Source: an uncultured cyanobacterium
GTDB lineage: Bacteria > Cyanobacteriota > Cyanobacteriia > PCC-6307 > Cyanobiaceae
NCBI GenBank assembly: GCA_903856805.1
Contig: CAIOCZ010000167.1
Coordinates: 1 to 32,945, forward strand
Length of the DNA stretch: 32,945 bases
Reading direction: 5' to 3'
The position numbers and the translations under genes were made by a program. Below, piece by piece: positions 1 through 8,473 of this stretch. Below the pieces are notes generated by a model. That model saw nothing but the letters and a program-made list of their open reading frames with translations. It was not told where the DNA came from and searched no databases. Every line of letters begins with the position of its first letter. The stretch's first letter is position 1.

Positions 1-23
1 AGGGGCTGCGCAGGGTCGGAGAA

Positions 24-42
24 TATAGTGAATCATTAGGGG
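24..42 (+). promoter_or_regulatory. Possible -10 element and ribosome binding site of the first RTX gene
   Basis: A TATAGT hexamer lies at 24-29 and a purine-rich AGGGG at 38-42, seven bases before the ATG at 50. The AGGGG supports that start codon. The -10 call is weak: the window begins too close upstream to show a convincing -35 box. Confidence 0.3.
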
Positions 43-49
43 TTTTCCC

Positions 50-2905
50 ATGGCAATAGTTTTTAACTTTTCCGAGCAGAATGATCTCGCCAATGGTGCG
101 GCTCTAGGTGCTGAGCTGATCAGTGGCTCGCTCGATCTCTCTGGCATCACGTATGCGGGTGGAGAATCGATGGGCTTCACCCTTGCCGGTTCGATTAATG
201 CAAATCTCGATCGGTTTTTCTATGAGACTGACCTTGATTGGTATGCCTTGCCCCTGGGCTTGTTCTTGGTTCCGTATGGATCTCTTCTGGAGGACTTTGC
301 CGTTACATTCAGCGCTAGCAGCGTTGTTTCTGGGCCATTGCCCCGGCTTAATCTTTATCAAAGACCTGTGGGAAGCCCCACGGGTGTGTTGTTTGTTGCG
401 GCGCTCGATTCGCTGATTTCCACGATCCCGCTTGGATCGTCTGGGCCGAATTCACGCCTGGGCTATCGCCTGAGTCAGTTTGGAACCCCTCGCTCAGGAG
501 TGCTGATGTCGGTGGGTGGCTCTGGGCTGAGCCAGTTTGGTACCAGCGCCCTCCTGCCGGCTACGGGCGCCTACACCATTACGGCCAACGTGTATCGGGT
601 CACACCGGAGCGGCGGATCACTGTGCAAACCACGGCCAACGGTCGTGAGAGCGGGCCATCGTCCACCACCTTCACCCTCACCCGCAGCGGCGATCTGCTG
701 GCCAGCCTTGCGGTGCCCTATCGCCTCACCGGTAGCGCCACCCCAGGCGTGGATTATGGCGGGGCCGCCAGCGGCATCCTCACCTTTGCTGTTGGCAGTG
801 CTTCAGCGGTGTTGACCCTGCCCACCATCGACGATGCCCTGATCGAAGGGGACGAATCGGTCCAGCTCAACCTCACGGCCCCCTCCAATTACGTCTTCGC
901 CTTGCCCAGCGGGATGCTGGCCGGGACTCCAGGGGTGGCCAGCGCAACCCTTTTCGACAATGAGCCGTATCCCTTGGTCTTGAAGGCCACCATTGCTGGC
1001 GCTGAAACCGGGGCGGTGGCTTCGGTGTTCACGCTGACCCGGCCTGCCCAAGCCTCTTCTCTGGTGCTGACTGTCCCCTACAGCCTTGGTGGGACTGCCA
1101 CCCCAGGAGTGGACTACCTCGGCGCAGGCACCGGTGTGTTCAGCTTTCCATTGGGTGCCGACACGGCCACCCTGGTGCTGCCCACCCTGGATGACGCCAG
1201 CGTTGATCCCTTCGAAAGCCTGATCTGCACCATCACCGCTCCCTTCGGCACCGTGCTGGTGCCCTCAGGTTCGGGGGAGATCGCTGGCCAGGCCAGCGTG
1301 GTGATGGCTGATAACGATGTGGCCCCCACGGTGACCCTGGTGAGCACTGAGGCGGCCACAGTGACCCTCAGCTTCTCGCAAGCGATCACGGCCGGGGCGT
1401 TGGCCACCACCGCCGGGCGTTTCACCGTGGCCGTGGATGGGGTGGCGCGGACGGTGCTGGGACTGGCCGCTGTACCGGGCCATGGGGACCAGCTCCAGCT
1501 GACCCTCGCCGGGCCTGCCCCCGGGGCCGCCCAGTCAGTGCGGATCAGTTACACGGATCTCAGCGCTGCCGATGACCTCATCAACGTGGTGCAGGACAGC
1601 GGGGGGGTGGATCTGGCCACCATTGGCGCCGTTCCTGGGATTCCGGCCACGGTCTACCGCAGTGGCAAATCAGTGCCCCTGCTCCAGCTCGATTATCAGC
1701 AACTCATCCTGACTGGCCTTGCCCCGTTGAATGGCACGGGCAATGCGGGGGCCAACACGCTGTTCGGCAATGGGGCCGCCAATCGCTTGGATGGCGCCGG
1801 CGGCAGTGATCAATTGATTGGTGGAGCCGGCAGCGACACCTATGTGGTCGATGATGTCTCCGACACCATCATCGAGCTCAGTGGCGGTGGCAGTGATCTG
1901 GTGCTTGCGTCTGTGAATTGGATGCTGGGAGCTGACGTTGAAAATCTCACCCTCATCGGAAGCAGTCCAATCACCGGATTCGGTAATTCATTGGCCAACA
2001 GGATCATCGGCAATGGGGCTAATAACGCGATCAATGGCGGAGAGGGCAATGACCTGTTGCAAGGGGGGGGCGGTGACGATGACATCGATGGCGGTGGCGG
2101 CAGCGACACCGCCGATTACCAGGACAGCCCGGCTGCCGTGACCGTATCCCTGCTGCTCTCGACCCCCCAGACCACCGGTGGCGCCGGCATTGACACGCTG
2201 CGGTGGATTGAAAATCTGAACGGCAGTCCTTTCAACGACAGTCTGACGGGCACGGCGGCCATCAATCGTCTGGATGGAGGGCTCGGGGCAGATCTGCTCA
2301 TCGGTGGGGCCGGCAACGATGTGTATGCGGTGGACGATCCAGGCGATGTGGTGGTGGAAACGGCCACGGGCGGGGCCGCCGATCTGATCCAGAGCCGTAT
2401 TTCCCTAGGGCTGCCTTCGTTCGTGGAACGATTGACTCTGCTCGGTTCGGTAGCGATCGATGGCGCGGGAAATGATCAGGGGAACGTGATCACTGGCAAT
2501 GCCGCCGCCAATCTGCTGTGGGGTGAGGGTGGTAACGACACCCTCAGTGGTGGCGGCGGCATTGATACCCTCATCGGCGGCTTGGGAACTGATGCGTTTC
2601 GTTTTGATAGTGCACTTAACACCGCAACGAATCGCGACTTGCTTACGGATTTCAATACGGTGGAATACGATCAGATTCAGCTGGAAAATGCGGTATTCGT
2701 TGGCTTGCCCGTCGGTAGTCTGGCGGTGGATTCCCTTCAGTTAGGTACGATCGCCCTGAACCCTGGGGCCCGCATTCTTTATGACGTGCCTACGGGGACG
2801 CTGGCGTTTGACAGGGACGGATCTGAAGCCGTCTTTGTCCCCTTGGCCTTTGCTTGTCTCGTCGGCAGTCCGGCGCTGACGGTGGCTTCCTTTCGCATCA
2901 CCTGA
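50..2905 (+). CDS. Large secreted Calx-beta / SWM-repeat / RTX calcium-binding protein
   Basis: This 951-residue protein is probably exported to the cell surface or medium by a type I secretion system; its function is unknown. There is no N-terminal signal peptide. After a unique N-terminal region come two Calx-beta-like domains (about residues 184-302 and 306-420), each with the PGVDY and DD...E motifs and ending in a D-N-E or D-N-D turn. Next is a segment resembling the SWM repeat of the cyanobacterial swimming protein SwmB (about 426-525, with the S-Y-T-D-L-S motif). Several blocks of glycine/aspartate-rich RTX nonapeptides follow between about 560 and 860 (for example GGAGSDTYVVDD and GGEGNDLL). 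The C-terminus, with an LTVASF motif, resembles type I secretion signals. The ATG is supported by AGGGG upstream. The first ~600 bp are less GC-rich than the rest. Adhesion, motility or S-layer-like roles are possible but unproven. Confidence 0.85.
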   Translation: MAIVFNFSEQNDLANGAALGAELISGSLDLSGITYAGGESMGFTLAGSINANLDRFFYETDLDWYALPLGLFLVPYGSLLEDFAVTFSASSVVSGPLPRLNLYQRPVGSPTGVLFVAALDSLISTIPLGSSGPNSRLGYRLSQFGTPRSGVLMSVGGSGLSQFGTSALLPATGAYTITANVYRVTPERRITVQTTANGRESGPSSTTFTLTRSGDLLASLAVPYRLTGSATPGVDYGGAASGILTFAVGSASAVLTLPTIDDALIEGDESVQLNLTAPSNYVFALPSGMLAGTPGVASATLFDNEPYPLVLKATIAGAETGAVASVFTLTRPAQASSLVLTVPYSLGGTATPGVDYLGAGTGVFSFPLGADTATLVLPTLDDASVDPFESLICTITAPFGTVLVPSGSGEIAGQASVVMADNDVAPTVTLVSTEAATVTLSFSQAITAGALATTAGRFTVAVDGVARTVLGLAAVPGHGDQLQLTLAGPAPGAAQSVRISYTDLSAADDLINVVQDSGGVDLATIGAVPGIPATVYRSGKSVPLLQLDYQQLILTGLAPLNGTGNAGANTLFGNGAANRLDGAGGSDQLIGGAGSDTYVVDDVSDTIIELSGGGSDLVLASVNWMLGADVENLTLIGSSPITGFGNSLANRIIGNGANNAINGGEGNDLLQGGGGDDDIDGGGGSDTADYQDSPAAVTVSLLLSTPQTTGGAGIDTLRWIENLNGSPFNDSLTGTAAINRLDGGLGADLLIGGAGNDVYAVDDPGDVVVETATGGAADLIQSRISLGLPSFVERLTLLGSVAIDGAGNDQGNVITGNAAANLLWGEGGNDTLSGGGGIDTLIGGLGTDAFRFDSALNTATNRDLLTDFNTVEYDQIQLENAVFVGLPVGSLAVDSLQLGTIALNPGARILYDVPTGTLAFDRDGSEAVFVPLAFACLVGSPALTVASFRIT

Positions 2906-2946
2906 CCCCGGGGCCCGCCAGACTCGCCGGGAGTTGGGGAGCACCG

Positions 2947-3054
2947 TTGCTGCTACTGGCTGCGTTCTGGGTTGCTGAGGCCGATGCGATCGAAGCGGCA
3001 GTGAGTATCACCGGACTGCTCGTGGTGGTGTGGCTGGTGTTGCGGCCGCGCTAA
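2947..3054 (+). CDS. Possible 35-residue single-pass membrane protein
   Basis: A short open frame lies between the convergent ends of the RTX and helicase genes. From a TTG at 2947, preceded by GGGGAG at 2936-2941, it encodes 35 residues: a hydrophobic start, a short acidic stretch (AEADAIEAA), a hydrophobic helix (about ITGLLVVVWLVL) and a basic RPR end. The same frame is open back to a TTG at 2854 inside the RTX gene, so a 66-residue version is possible. The clear hydrophobic segment and positive-inside tail suggest a real small membrane protein. The rare start codon and small size make it uncertain, and no function can be assigned. Confidence 0.3.
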   Translation: MLLLAAFWVAEADAIEAAVSITGLLVVVWLVLRPR

Positions 3055-3108
3055 CGATGGGCTCATCGCCACCGTCGAGGGGTCTCGCACACGGTGTTCC
3101 CGTTGTGA

Positions 3109-5913
3109 TCAACCGTTAGGGCTGCCGTTGCTGGGCCCGGGAAGGGCCGACGGCGTGGGGCGGGCCGTGGCCGGATCCGTGGGGCCCTTGCCGCTGGCCA
3201 ACAGATCTTCGATCTCGCAGACCGGAAAGCGGTTGATCGCCTTAAGGGCCTGGCGGGCGTTGGTGCGCAACCGTTCGCTAATCGCTTCGCAGTAGGGGAT
3301 CTGGGCCAGCAGGTCCACCGTGCGCCGCAGCACCCGCACCACATCCCCTTCGTCGATGGAGGTGTTGGCGATCAGGTCCCCCCAGCTGGCGCCCCGGGCC
3401 CAGGCATGCACCAGCCCCGTGAGTTCCAGTTCCCACCAGACCGGCACCACCACCTGGCCGTGCTCCTGTTGCCGCAATAACTCGCGCCGCAGACCCCGCA
3501 GGTCATGGAGGGCCTCCTCGACCGCCGGAGGCGGGGGGTAACCACACCAGAGGTCCGGGCGATTCACTTCGGTGGAGATGGCCTCCAGCACCGCCGCCAA
3601 CTCGGGCGGCTCCAGTTCATCCAGGTGGCCGCTCATCAGCCCCAACCCCAGCCATAGTTCGTTATCACCCCGCAGGGCCGCCACGGTGCGGCCCACCTCG
3701 GTGGGCTCCAGGCCGTCGTCGCCGGCGAGGGCGCCGAAGAACCGCAGGATCTCGATCAGGGCCAGGAAGGTGTCCCAGTGGCGGTTGGAGCGGAAATGGA
3801 GCAGTCGTTGCCGTTCCTCCAGCTCCACTTCCAGCTCCTCCATGCGACGTCGGTGTTTCTTGAGGTGCTTGCGATCGCCCCAGCGATGGGCGGGATGCAC
3901 CTCCAGTTCTTCTTCAAGCACCGCCACCAGTTCGGCCTGGTGGAGCACTTCACCGGCCAGGTCGTAGCGGGGGGTGTGCATGTCGTGGCGGCGCGCCATT
4001 GAGGCCACCGCCAGGGCCAGGCCGCCGCTGTCCTGGTTGCCGTGGCGCAGTTCCCCGGGATGGTTCAACGCCGGTGGCGCCAGCTGCTGCACCTGCAGGC
4101 AACTCAGCTCGGCGTGCAGGCTGACCACCGCATGGCAGGGCACCAGGATCCAGATGTTGTCGTCGGTGAGGCAGAGCAGCAGGGGGAACTGGCCGGACCC
4201 CTGCACCTTGGCCACGATCACCGCCGGCGTGACCCGACCCTTGAGCTGGGGCGCCTTGAGGCTGATCAGGGTGCCTTCGCTGGCGAATTGCAGGGCCAGG
4301 GTGAGTTCATGGGCCAGCGTTTCTTCGGCCTGCTGCTGAAGAATGCGCAGCAGGCGCCGTTCCTCCCTCAGACGGGCCCGTTGGTTTTCGTAGTCTTCAA
4401 AGTCGTCCCAGGGCACATCGCCGCCACTGGTTTCAAGAGTGGCCAGCTGGGCCTGAATTTCGGCGATCTGGCGTTCATCCTCCTGCAGGTCGAGGGTGGC
4501 CAGGTAGCGGCCGAAGCTGCGCTCCACCAGCTCCCGGGCCTTGGGGAGGTCGTAGCGCTGCAGCAGGTTGAGCACCATGCCGTAGCTAGGGGTGAACTGG
4601 CTCACCAGCGGATCGGCGGGGCTGGTGGCCAGGGCACCGGCCTCCCGCACCCCTTCAAAGCGGCTCTGCACGGTGACGACATAGCCCTGGTCATCGAGGC
4701 CGCGGCGGCCGGCACGGCCCGCCATCTGCAGGAATTCGCTGCCCATCAGCGGCCGGTGGCCCCGTTCGGTGCGCTTGGACAGCGAGGAGATCACCGTCGT
4801 GCGGGCCGGCATGTTGATCCCGGCGGCCAGGGTTTCGGTGGCGAACACCACCTTCACCAGCGCCTGTTGGAACAGTTCTTCGATCAGCTCCTTCCAGGCG
4901 GGCAGGACACCGGCGTGGTGGGCGGCGACGCCGCGCAGCAGGGCATCGGCGTGGCCGCCGTCACGCACGGCCTCCGGGGTGGTGGCCACGAAGATGTCGA
5001 GGCGGGCGCGGATCCGGGCCTGTTCTTCGGGAGTGACCAGGCAAACCTTGGCCAGATCGCGCAGGGCCTTATCGCAACCGCGGCGGCTGAAGATGAAATA
5101 GATCGCCGGCAGCATCTGACGATCCGCCATCTGGGCCACCACGAAGCCGATCGGCGGGGCCTCCGGTTGGGGCGGCCTGGGGGTTTTAGGCCCTTTCCGC
5201 TGGCTGCCCTTGGGGGCTCGCCACACCTTGCAGTTCGGATGGAGCCCCGTGCCCTCGTCGTTGAGCAGGGGGTGGAGGCCCTTGGCGCTGCAGAAACTGA
5301 AACTGAGCGGAACCGGCCGGTAGTCGCTGTGCACCAGGCGGGTGGGGCCATGGACCCGCTCGATCCAATCGGTGAGTTGGCCGGCGTTGGCCACCGTGGC
5401 CGAGAGGGCCACCAGCTGGATCATCGGGGGACAATGGATGATCGATTCCTCCCACACCGTGCCGCGCTGGCTGTCGTTCATGTAGTGGCACTCATCGAGC
5501 ACCACCGCCTCCACATCATGGAGAGGATCGTCGGCTTCGCGATCGATCTCCGCATAGAGCATGTTGCGGAAGATCTCGGTGGTCATCACCACGATGCGTG
5601 CCTCACGATTGAGGCTCATATCGCCGGTGAGTAGGCCCACATTGTCCGCCCCGAATTGGTGGCGGAAATCCCTTAGTTTTTGGTTGGAAAGGGCCTTGAG
5701 TGGGGTGGTGTAAAAGACCTTCCGTCCATGGGACAGGGCGCGATGGATGGCGTACTCGCCCACCAGGGTCTTGCCCGAGCCGGTGGGGGCGCTCACCACC
5801 ACCGAATGGCCGATGTTCAGGGCATCGATCGCTTCGAGCTGGAAGGGATCGAGGGGAAAGGGGAAGAGCTCGCCCAGGGGCGGCACTGAGCCGGTGGTCG
5901 GGCGATCTGGCAT
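3109..5913 (-). CDS. Ski2-like DExH-box RNA helicase
   Basis: This 934-residue superfamily 2 helicase of the Ski2/Mtr4 group probably unwinds RNA during processing or decay. Visible motifs are Walker A APTGSGKT at residues 42-49, TTPLKALSNQK (motif Ia region) at 69-79, DECH (motif II) at 140-143, SAT (motif III) at 171-173, and QMAGRAGRRG (motif VI) at 396-405. The region around 230-255 is a basic, proline-rich insertion. The C-terminal third contains glutamate/arginine-rich helices and ends in a DSHCT-like segment, as in Ski2 family members. The ATG at 5913 places the N-terminal PFPLDPFQLEAID motif at the family's usual position. It is transcribed alone, convergent to the RTX gene. The family is widespread in cyanobacteria; its exact RNA substrate is not evident here. 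Confidence 0.9.
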   Translation of the reverse strand: MPDRPTTGSVPPLGELFPFPLDPFQLEAIDALNIGHSVVVSAPTGSGKTLVGEYAIHRALSHGRKVFYTTPLKALSNQKLRDFRHQFGADNVGLLTGDMSLNREARIVVMTTEIFRNMLYAEIDREADDPLHDVEAVVLDECHYMNDSQRGTVWEESIIHCPPMIQLVALSATVANAGQLTDWIERVHGPTRLVHSDYRPVPLSFSFCSAKGLHPLLNDEGTGLHPNCKVWRAPKGSQRKGPKTPRPPQPEAPPIGFVVAQMADRQMLPAIYFIFSRRGCDKALRDLAKVCLVTPEEQARIRARLDIFVATTPEAVRDGGHADALLRGVAAHHAGVLPAWKELIEELFQQALVKVVFATETLAAGINMPARTTVISSLSKRTERGHRPLMGSEFLQMAGRAGRRGLDDQGYVVTVQSRFEGVREAGALATSPADPLVSQFTPSYGMVLNLLQRYDLPKARELVERSFGRYLATLDLQEDERQIAEIQAQLATLETSGGDVPWDDFEDYENQRARLREERRLLRILQQQAEETLAHELTLALQFASEGTLISLKAPQLKGRVTPAVIVAKVQGSGQFPLLLCLTDDNIWILVPCHAVVSLHAELSCLQVQQLAPPALNHPGELRHGNQDSGGLALAVASMARRHDMHTPRYDLAGEVLHQAELVAVLEEELEVHPAHRWGDRKHLKKHRRRMEELEVELEERQRLLHFRSNRHWDTFLALIEILRFFGALAGDDGLEPTEVGRTVAALRGDNELWLGLGLMSGHLDELEPPELAAVLEAISTEVNRPDLWCGYPPPPAVEEALHDLRGLRRELLRQQEHGQVVVPVWWELELTGLVHAWARGASWGDLIANTSIDEGDVVRVLRRTVDLLAQIPYCEAISERLRTNARQALKAINRFPVCEIEDLLASGKGPTDPATARPTPSALPGPSNGSPNG
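3871..3878. repeat. HIP1 palindrome GCGATCGC
   Basis: This is a copy of the octameric highly iterated palindrome found in many cyanobacterial genomes. It lies inside the helicase gene. Confidence 0.6.
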
Positions 5914-6505
5914 GGTGTGATCTTATGGTGCCGACAGGGTGGCAATGGCGCTATGACCACCGGCTCGGGGCGTCGAGAGCCAGGACGATGCCAGGGACCG
6001 AAGGCCAACCATGGCGCCCAAGGCAGCCGATCCTCGTGTGCGCCAACACAAAATTCAGCCCCTGAGCCTGGGCCGAGCGCGCTCGCTGTGCCCCGTTCGA
6101 TCGGCCCCGCAGCGATGACGACGACCAAGGTTGGCGAATGCAATCCTGAAGATTCTCCAGTGACCTTATTAACAAGTCTCCAGAACAACACATCGGCCGA
6201 TCTCAACGCGCACTTGATTGACCTGGATCTTCAGAGATTTTAGTTGTGACAACTCGGCTGGCTGTAGCCATTCGCTTAATGCGCCCTGCCTTGGTGCCAG
6301 TCGCGTTTTGATCGTGGTCGGCGAAGCAACGGCGAAGCGGCGCAGGGGAAAGGGGCCGGCCAGCAGACGAGCACGGGAGCACGGGGCGCCTGGGCAGCCC
6401 TGACCCCGGCTCCGATCCCGCGGAGCCCCTGCATCGAGGTGCCGCATCCCATCCAAGCGGCAGTGGCGCCACGCTCAAATAGAGAGCATCGTCATCATCA
6501 GTCCC
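5914..6505. other. Non-coding-looking intergenic region upstream of helicase and narM
   Basis: About 600 bases separate the divergent helicase and narM genes. Several open frames of 60-130 codons exist on both strands, but none has a recognisable product, a good ribosome binding site or domain-like composition. The 6150-6260 part is AT-richer than its flanks and holds the 11-base palindrome GTTGTGACAAC at 6243-6253, which could be an operator. I found no GTA-N8-TAC NtcA site, although one might be expected for a nitrate gene. Promoters for both neighbours presumably lie here. Confidence 0.4.
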
Positions 6506-6535
6506 CTGAGCGTCCCCCCCCTCGCCAGCACCTGC

Positions 6536-7021
6536 TTCGGCTTTGAGGCCGACTTCACCGCCGACCTGCGCTGCATCCCGATGGCGGTGCGGCGCAAGAT
6601 CGACCTGGCCGGAGTGAAGCTGAAACTCCAGCATTGGAACGAGCTGGACGAAAGCGAGCGGACCGAGCTGCTGGCCTGGGACGACGCCCCGGAGGCGATC
6701 GAGGCCCTGCGGGCCCATCTGATGCAGCGCACCGCTTCCCTCAGCCCAGGACAAGCCAAAGAGCTGCCTCGCTCGGTCGGTGAACCCTGGCAGCAGATTG
6801 GCCAGCTGCCAGGGGTGCTCGCCGCCTCCTGCGCCCAGCTGGGTCTGAGCGTGGGGGTCGAGGACTGGGCCGCCCTCGATGAGTTGCAGCGCTTCGCTTT
6901 GGTGAAGCTGAGTCACCCCGGCCACGAGCACCGCAATCTGCCGCGGGCCCTCGTGGAGTTCGGGCTTGGGGACGCGGGCGCTTGCGTTCCCGGTGATGGG
7001 CCCATTTCGCAGCAGCCTTAG
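6536..7021 (+). CDS. narM: NarM-like nitrate reductase-associated protein (start uncertain)
   Basis: The product matches the nitrate reductase-associated family (PF09655), which includes NarM, a protein needed for active nitrate reductase in Synechococcus elongatus. Family-like features are the sequence FGFEADFTADLRCIPM, the VRRKIDLAGVKL segment, a central W-x-x-L-x-x-x-E-R motif, and the end motif LQRFALVKLSHPGHEHRN. The first ATG in frame is at 6581, but it would cut off FGFEADFTADLRCIP, which reads in the same frame from 6536. No ATG, GTG or TTG precedes that segment in frame before the frame becomes non-family-like, so the true start is unresolved: a non-standard start, or a frame change near a run of eight Cs at 6514-6521. 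The start given is simply the edge of visible similarity. The MFS gene begins 25 bases after its stop. No nitrate reductase gene is visible in the window. Confidence 0.75.
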   Translation, partial: FGFEADFTADLRCIPMAVRRKIDLAGVKLKLQHWNELDESERTELLAWDDAPEAIEALRAHLMQRTASLSPGQAKELPRSVGEPWQQIGQLPGVLAASCAQLGLSVGVEDWAALDELQRFALVKLSHPGHEHRNLPRALVEFGLGDAGACVPGDGPISQQP

Positions 7022-7046
7022 CCTGCGGCCACCTTGCCGGCCGCCC

Positions 7047-8342
7047 ATGGTTTCGTCCCGCTCCGATGGTGCTGTCGCTGCCCCTGGCCGGGGGTGGCAG
7101 CGCCTGTTGGCGGTGGGGGCGGAGGGGGTGGCCAGCGGCACCCCCTACATGGTGGGCACCAAGTTGTTGCAGGGCTGGCTCACGACCAGCGGCGTGCCCC
7201 TGGCGTTGATCGGCCTGCTGGGCCTGGCCGAACTCCCCTACACCCTCAAGATGCTGTGGGCGCCGGCCCTCGATCGTTGGCCGATCCCCTGGCCCGATCG
7301 CCGCCGCGGCTGGTTGCTTGTGGTGCAGGGCCTCTTGGTGGTGGTGCTCGCCGCCATGGCCCTGTTGCGGCCCAGCACCAACCCGGCCAGCCTCAGCGCC
7401 ATTGGCCTCATGGCCGTGCTGTTGGCGTTGGTGAGCGCCACCCAGGACATCCTGGTGGACTCCTACCGCACCGATCTCCTGCCGGAAGCGGAGCGCGGTG
7501 CCGGCGCCGCCGCCACCAACCTCGGCTTTCGTGGCGCCATGTTGGCCATCGGCGCCGGCGGCTTCAGCTTGGCCGGGCGCTTCGGTTGGCCGCTGGCCTT
7601 TCTGGGCTCCGCTGGCCTGATGCTCGCCGTGCTGCCGTTCACCCTCAGTGCCCCGCGGCTGCCGGCCCTGGAGCAGCCCGTCACCAGCCTGCGGCAGGCG
7701 ATCGTGGGCCCGGCCCGGGAGTTCCTGGGGCGCACCGGCGGCGGCCGCGCCGCCCTGCTGCTGGCCCTGGTGCTGCTCTATCGCTGGCCCGATGGTCTGT
7801 TGAACCTGATGGCCGTGCCCTTCCTGATCCAGCAGGGGTTCAGCCCGGCGGTGGTGGGCTCGGTGCTGGCGGGCTGGGGCATCGCCGCCACCATCCTCGG
7901 CACGTTGCTGGGGGGGGTCCTGTTCAGTCGGCTCGGCCTCAACCGTTCCCTCTGGCTGTTTGCCCTGCTCGGTGCCGCCGGCAACCTCGCCTATTGGGCC
8001 CTAGCCAGCTTCGGTGGCGGCATGTCCGGCTTGCTGCTGGCCGTTGGCTTGGAAAACCTCAGTGGTGGCATGGTCGGCACCGCCTTCGTGGCGCTGTTGA
8101 TGAGCCTCTGCAACCCCCGCTTTTCCGCCACCCAGTACGCCCTGCTCTCCGGTGTCTATGCCTTGAGCCGTTCCCTGCTGGCGGCGCCGGCTGGATTGGT
8201 GGCGGCTCGGGTGGGCTGGGGCAGTTTCTTTCTGTTCACCGTGGCGGCCGCCGTGCCGGCCTTCCTGTTGATGGTGCGCCTGACGCCTTGGCAGGGCCAG
8301 GGGGTGCGGGGGGCGTTTGATCCCTTGCGGGATCGGGTCTGA
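7047..8342 (+). CDS. AmpG-like major facilitator superfamily permease
   Basis: This is a 431-residue polytopic inner-membrane protein with about 12 hydrophobic helices. The first part shows the AmpG family pattern: a loop with LPYTLKMLWAPALDRW, then RRRGWLL, then ATQDILVDSYRTDLL followed by ERGAGAAATNLGFRGA. AmpG proteins import muropeptides (anhydro-muropeptides) for cell-wall recycling, or related solutes; the substrate here is inferred only from family resemblance. The ATG at 7047 is preferred over an in-frame TTG at 6966, which would overlap narM by 56 bases. It follows narM with a 25-base gap, so the two may be co-transcribed although their functions appear unrelated. Confidence 0.8.
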   Translation: MVSSRSDGAVAAPGRGWQRLLAVGAEGVASGTPYMVGTKLLQGWLTTSGVPLALIGLLGLAELPYTLKMLWAPALDRWPIPWPDRRRGWLLVVQGLLVVVLAAMALLRPSTNPASLSAIGLMAVLLALVSATQDILVDSYRTDLLPEAERGAGAAATNLGFRGAMLAIGAGGFSLAGRFGWPLAFLGSAGLMLAVLPFTLSAPRLPALEQPVTSLRQAIVGPAREFLGRTGGGRAALLLALVLLYRWPDGLLNLMAVPFLIQQGFSPAVVGSVLAGWGIAATILGTLLGGVLFSRLGLNRSLWLFALLGAAGNLAYWALASFGGGMSGLLLAVGLENLSGGMVGTAFVALLMSLCNPRFSATQYALLSGVYALSRSLLAAPAGLVAARVGWGSFFLFTVAAAVPAFLLMVRLTPWQGQGVRGAFDPLRDRV

Positions 8343-8364
8343 GGCCCGCCGCCACCCCCCATCA

Positions 8365-8396
8365 GCCACCACCACGCTCTGCGGCGCAGTGGTGGC
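8365..8396 (+). terminator. Possible hairpin terminator after the MFS gene
   Basis: GCCACCAC at 8365-8372 can pair with GTGGTGGC at 8389-8396 across a 16-base loop, 23 bases after the MFS stop. No uninterrupted T run follows (GTTGTTG instead), so termination is only possible, not clear. Confidence 0.25.
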
Positions 8397-8473
8397 GTTG
8401 TTGCTGAAAACTCATCCGGCCCTGTCGCCCCTGCTCACGCTGCTGGAAGTGCTTGGTGCGGGGAGATCCAGCC

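Noticed and set aside
4042-5634. A 530-codon open frame on the plus strand opposite the helicase gene
   Set aside because: It is antisense to a clearly recognised helicase; the product is rich in H, G, Q and A with no domain, as expected from the third-codon GC bias of the real gene.
5917-6243. A 108-codon frame in the helicase-narM spacer
   Set aside because: No ribosome binding site and no domain-like composition.
6203-7141. A 312-codon minus-strand frame across narM
   Set aside because: It overlaps the recognised narM gene completely, and its sequence is low-complexity and motif-free.
7034-8320. A 428-codon plus-strand frame overlapping the MFS gene
   Set aside because: The alternative frame gives a G/P/H/R-rich, non-membrane sequence, whereas the chosen frame gives a regular 12-helix transporter with AmpG motifs.
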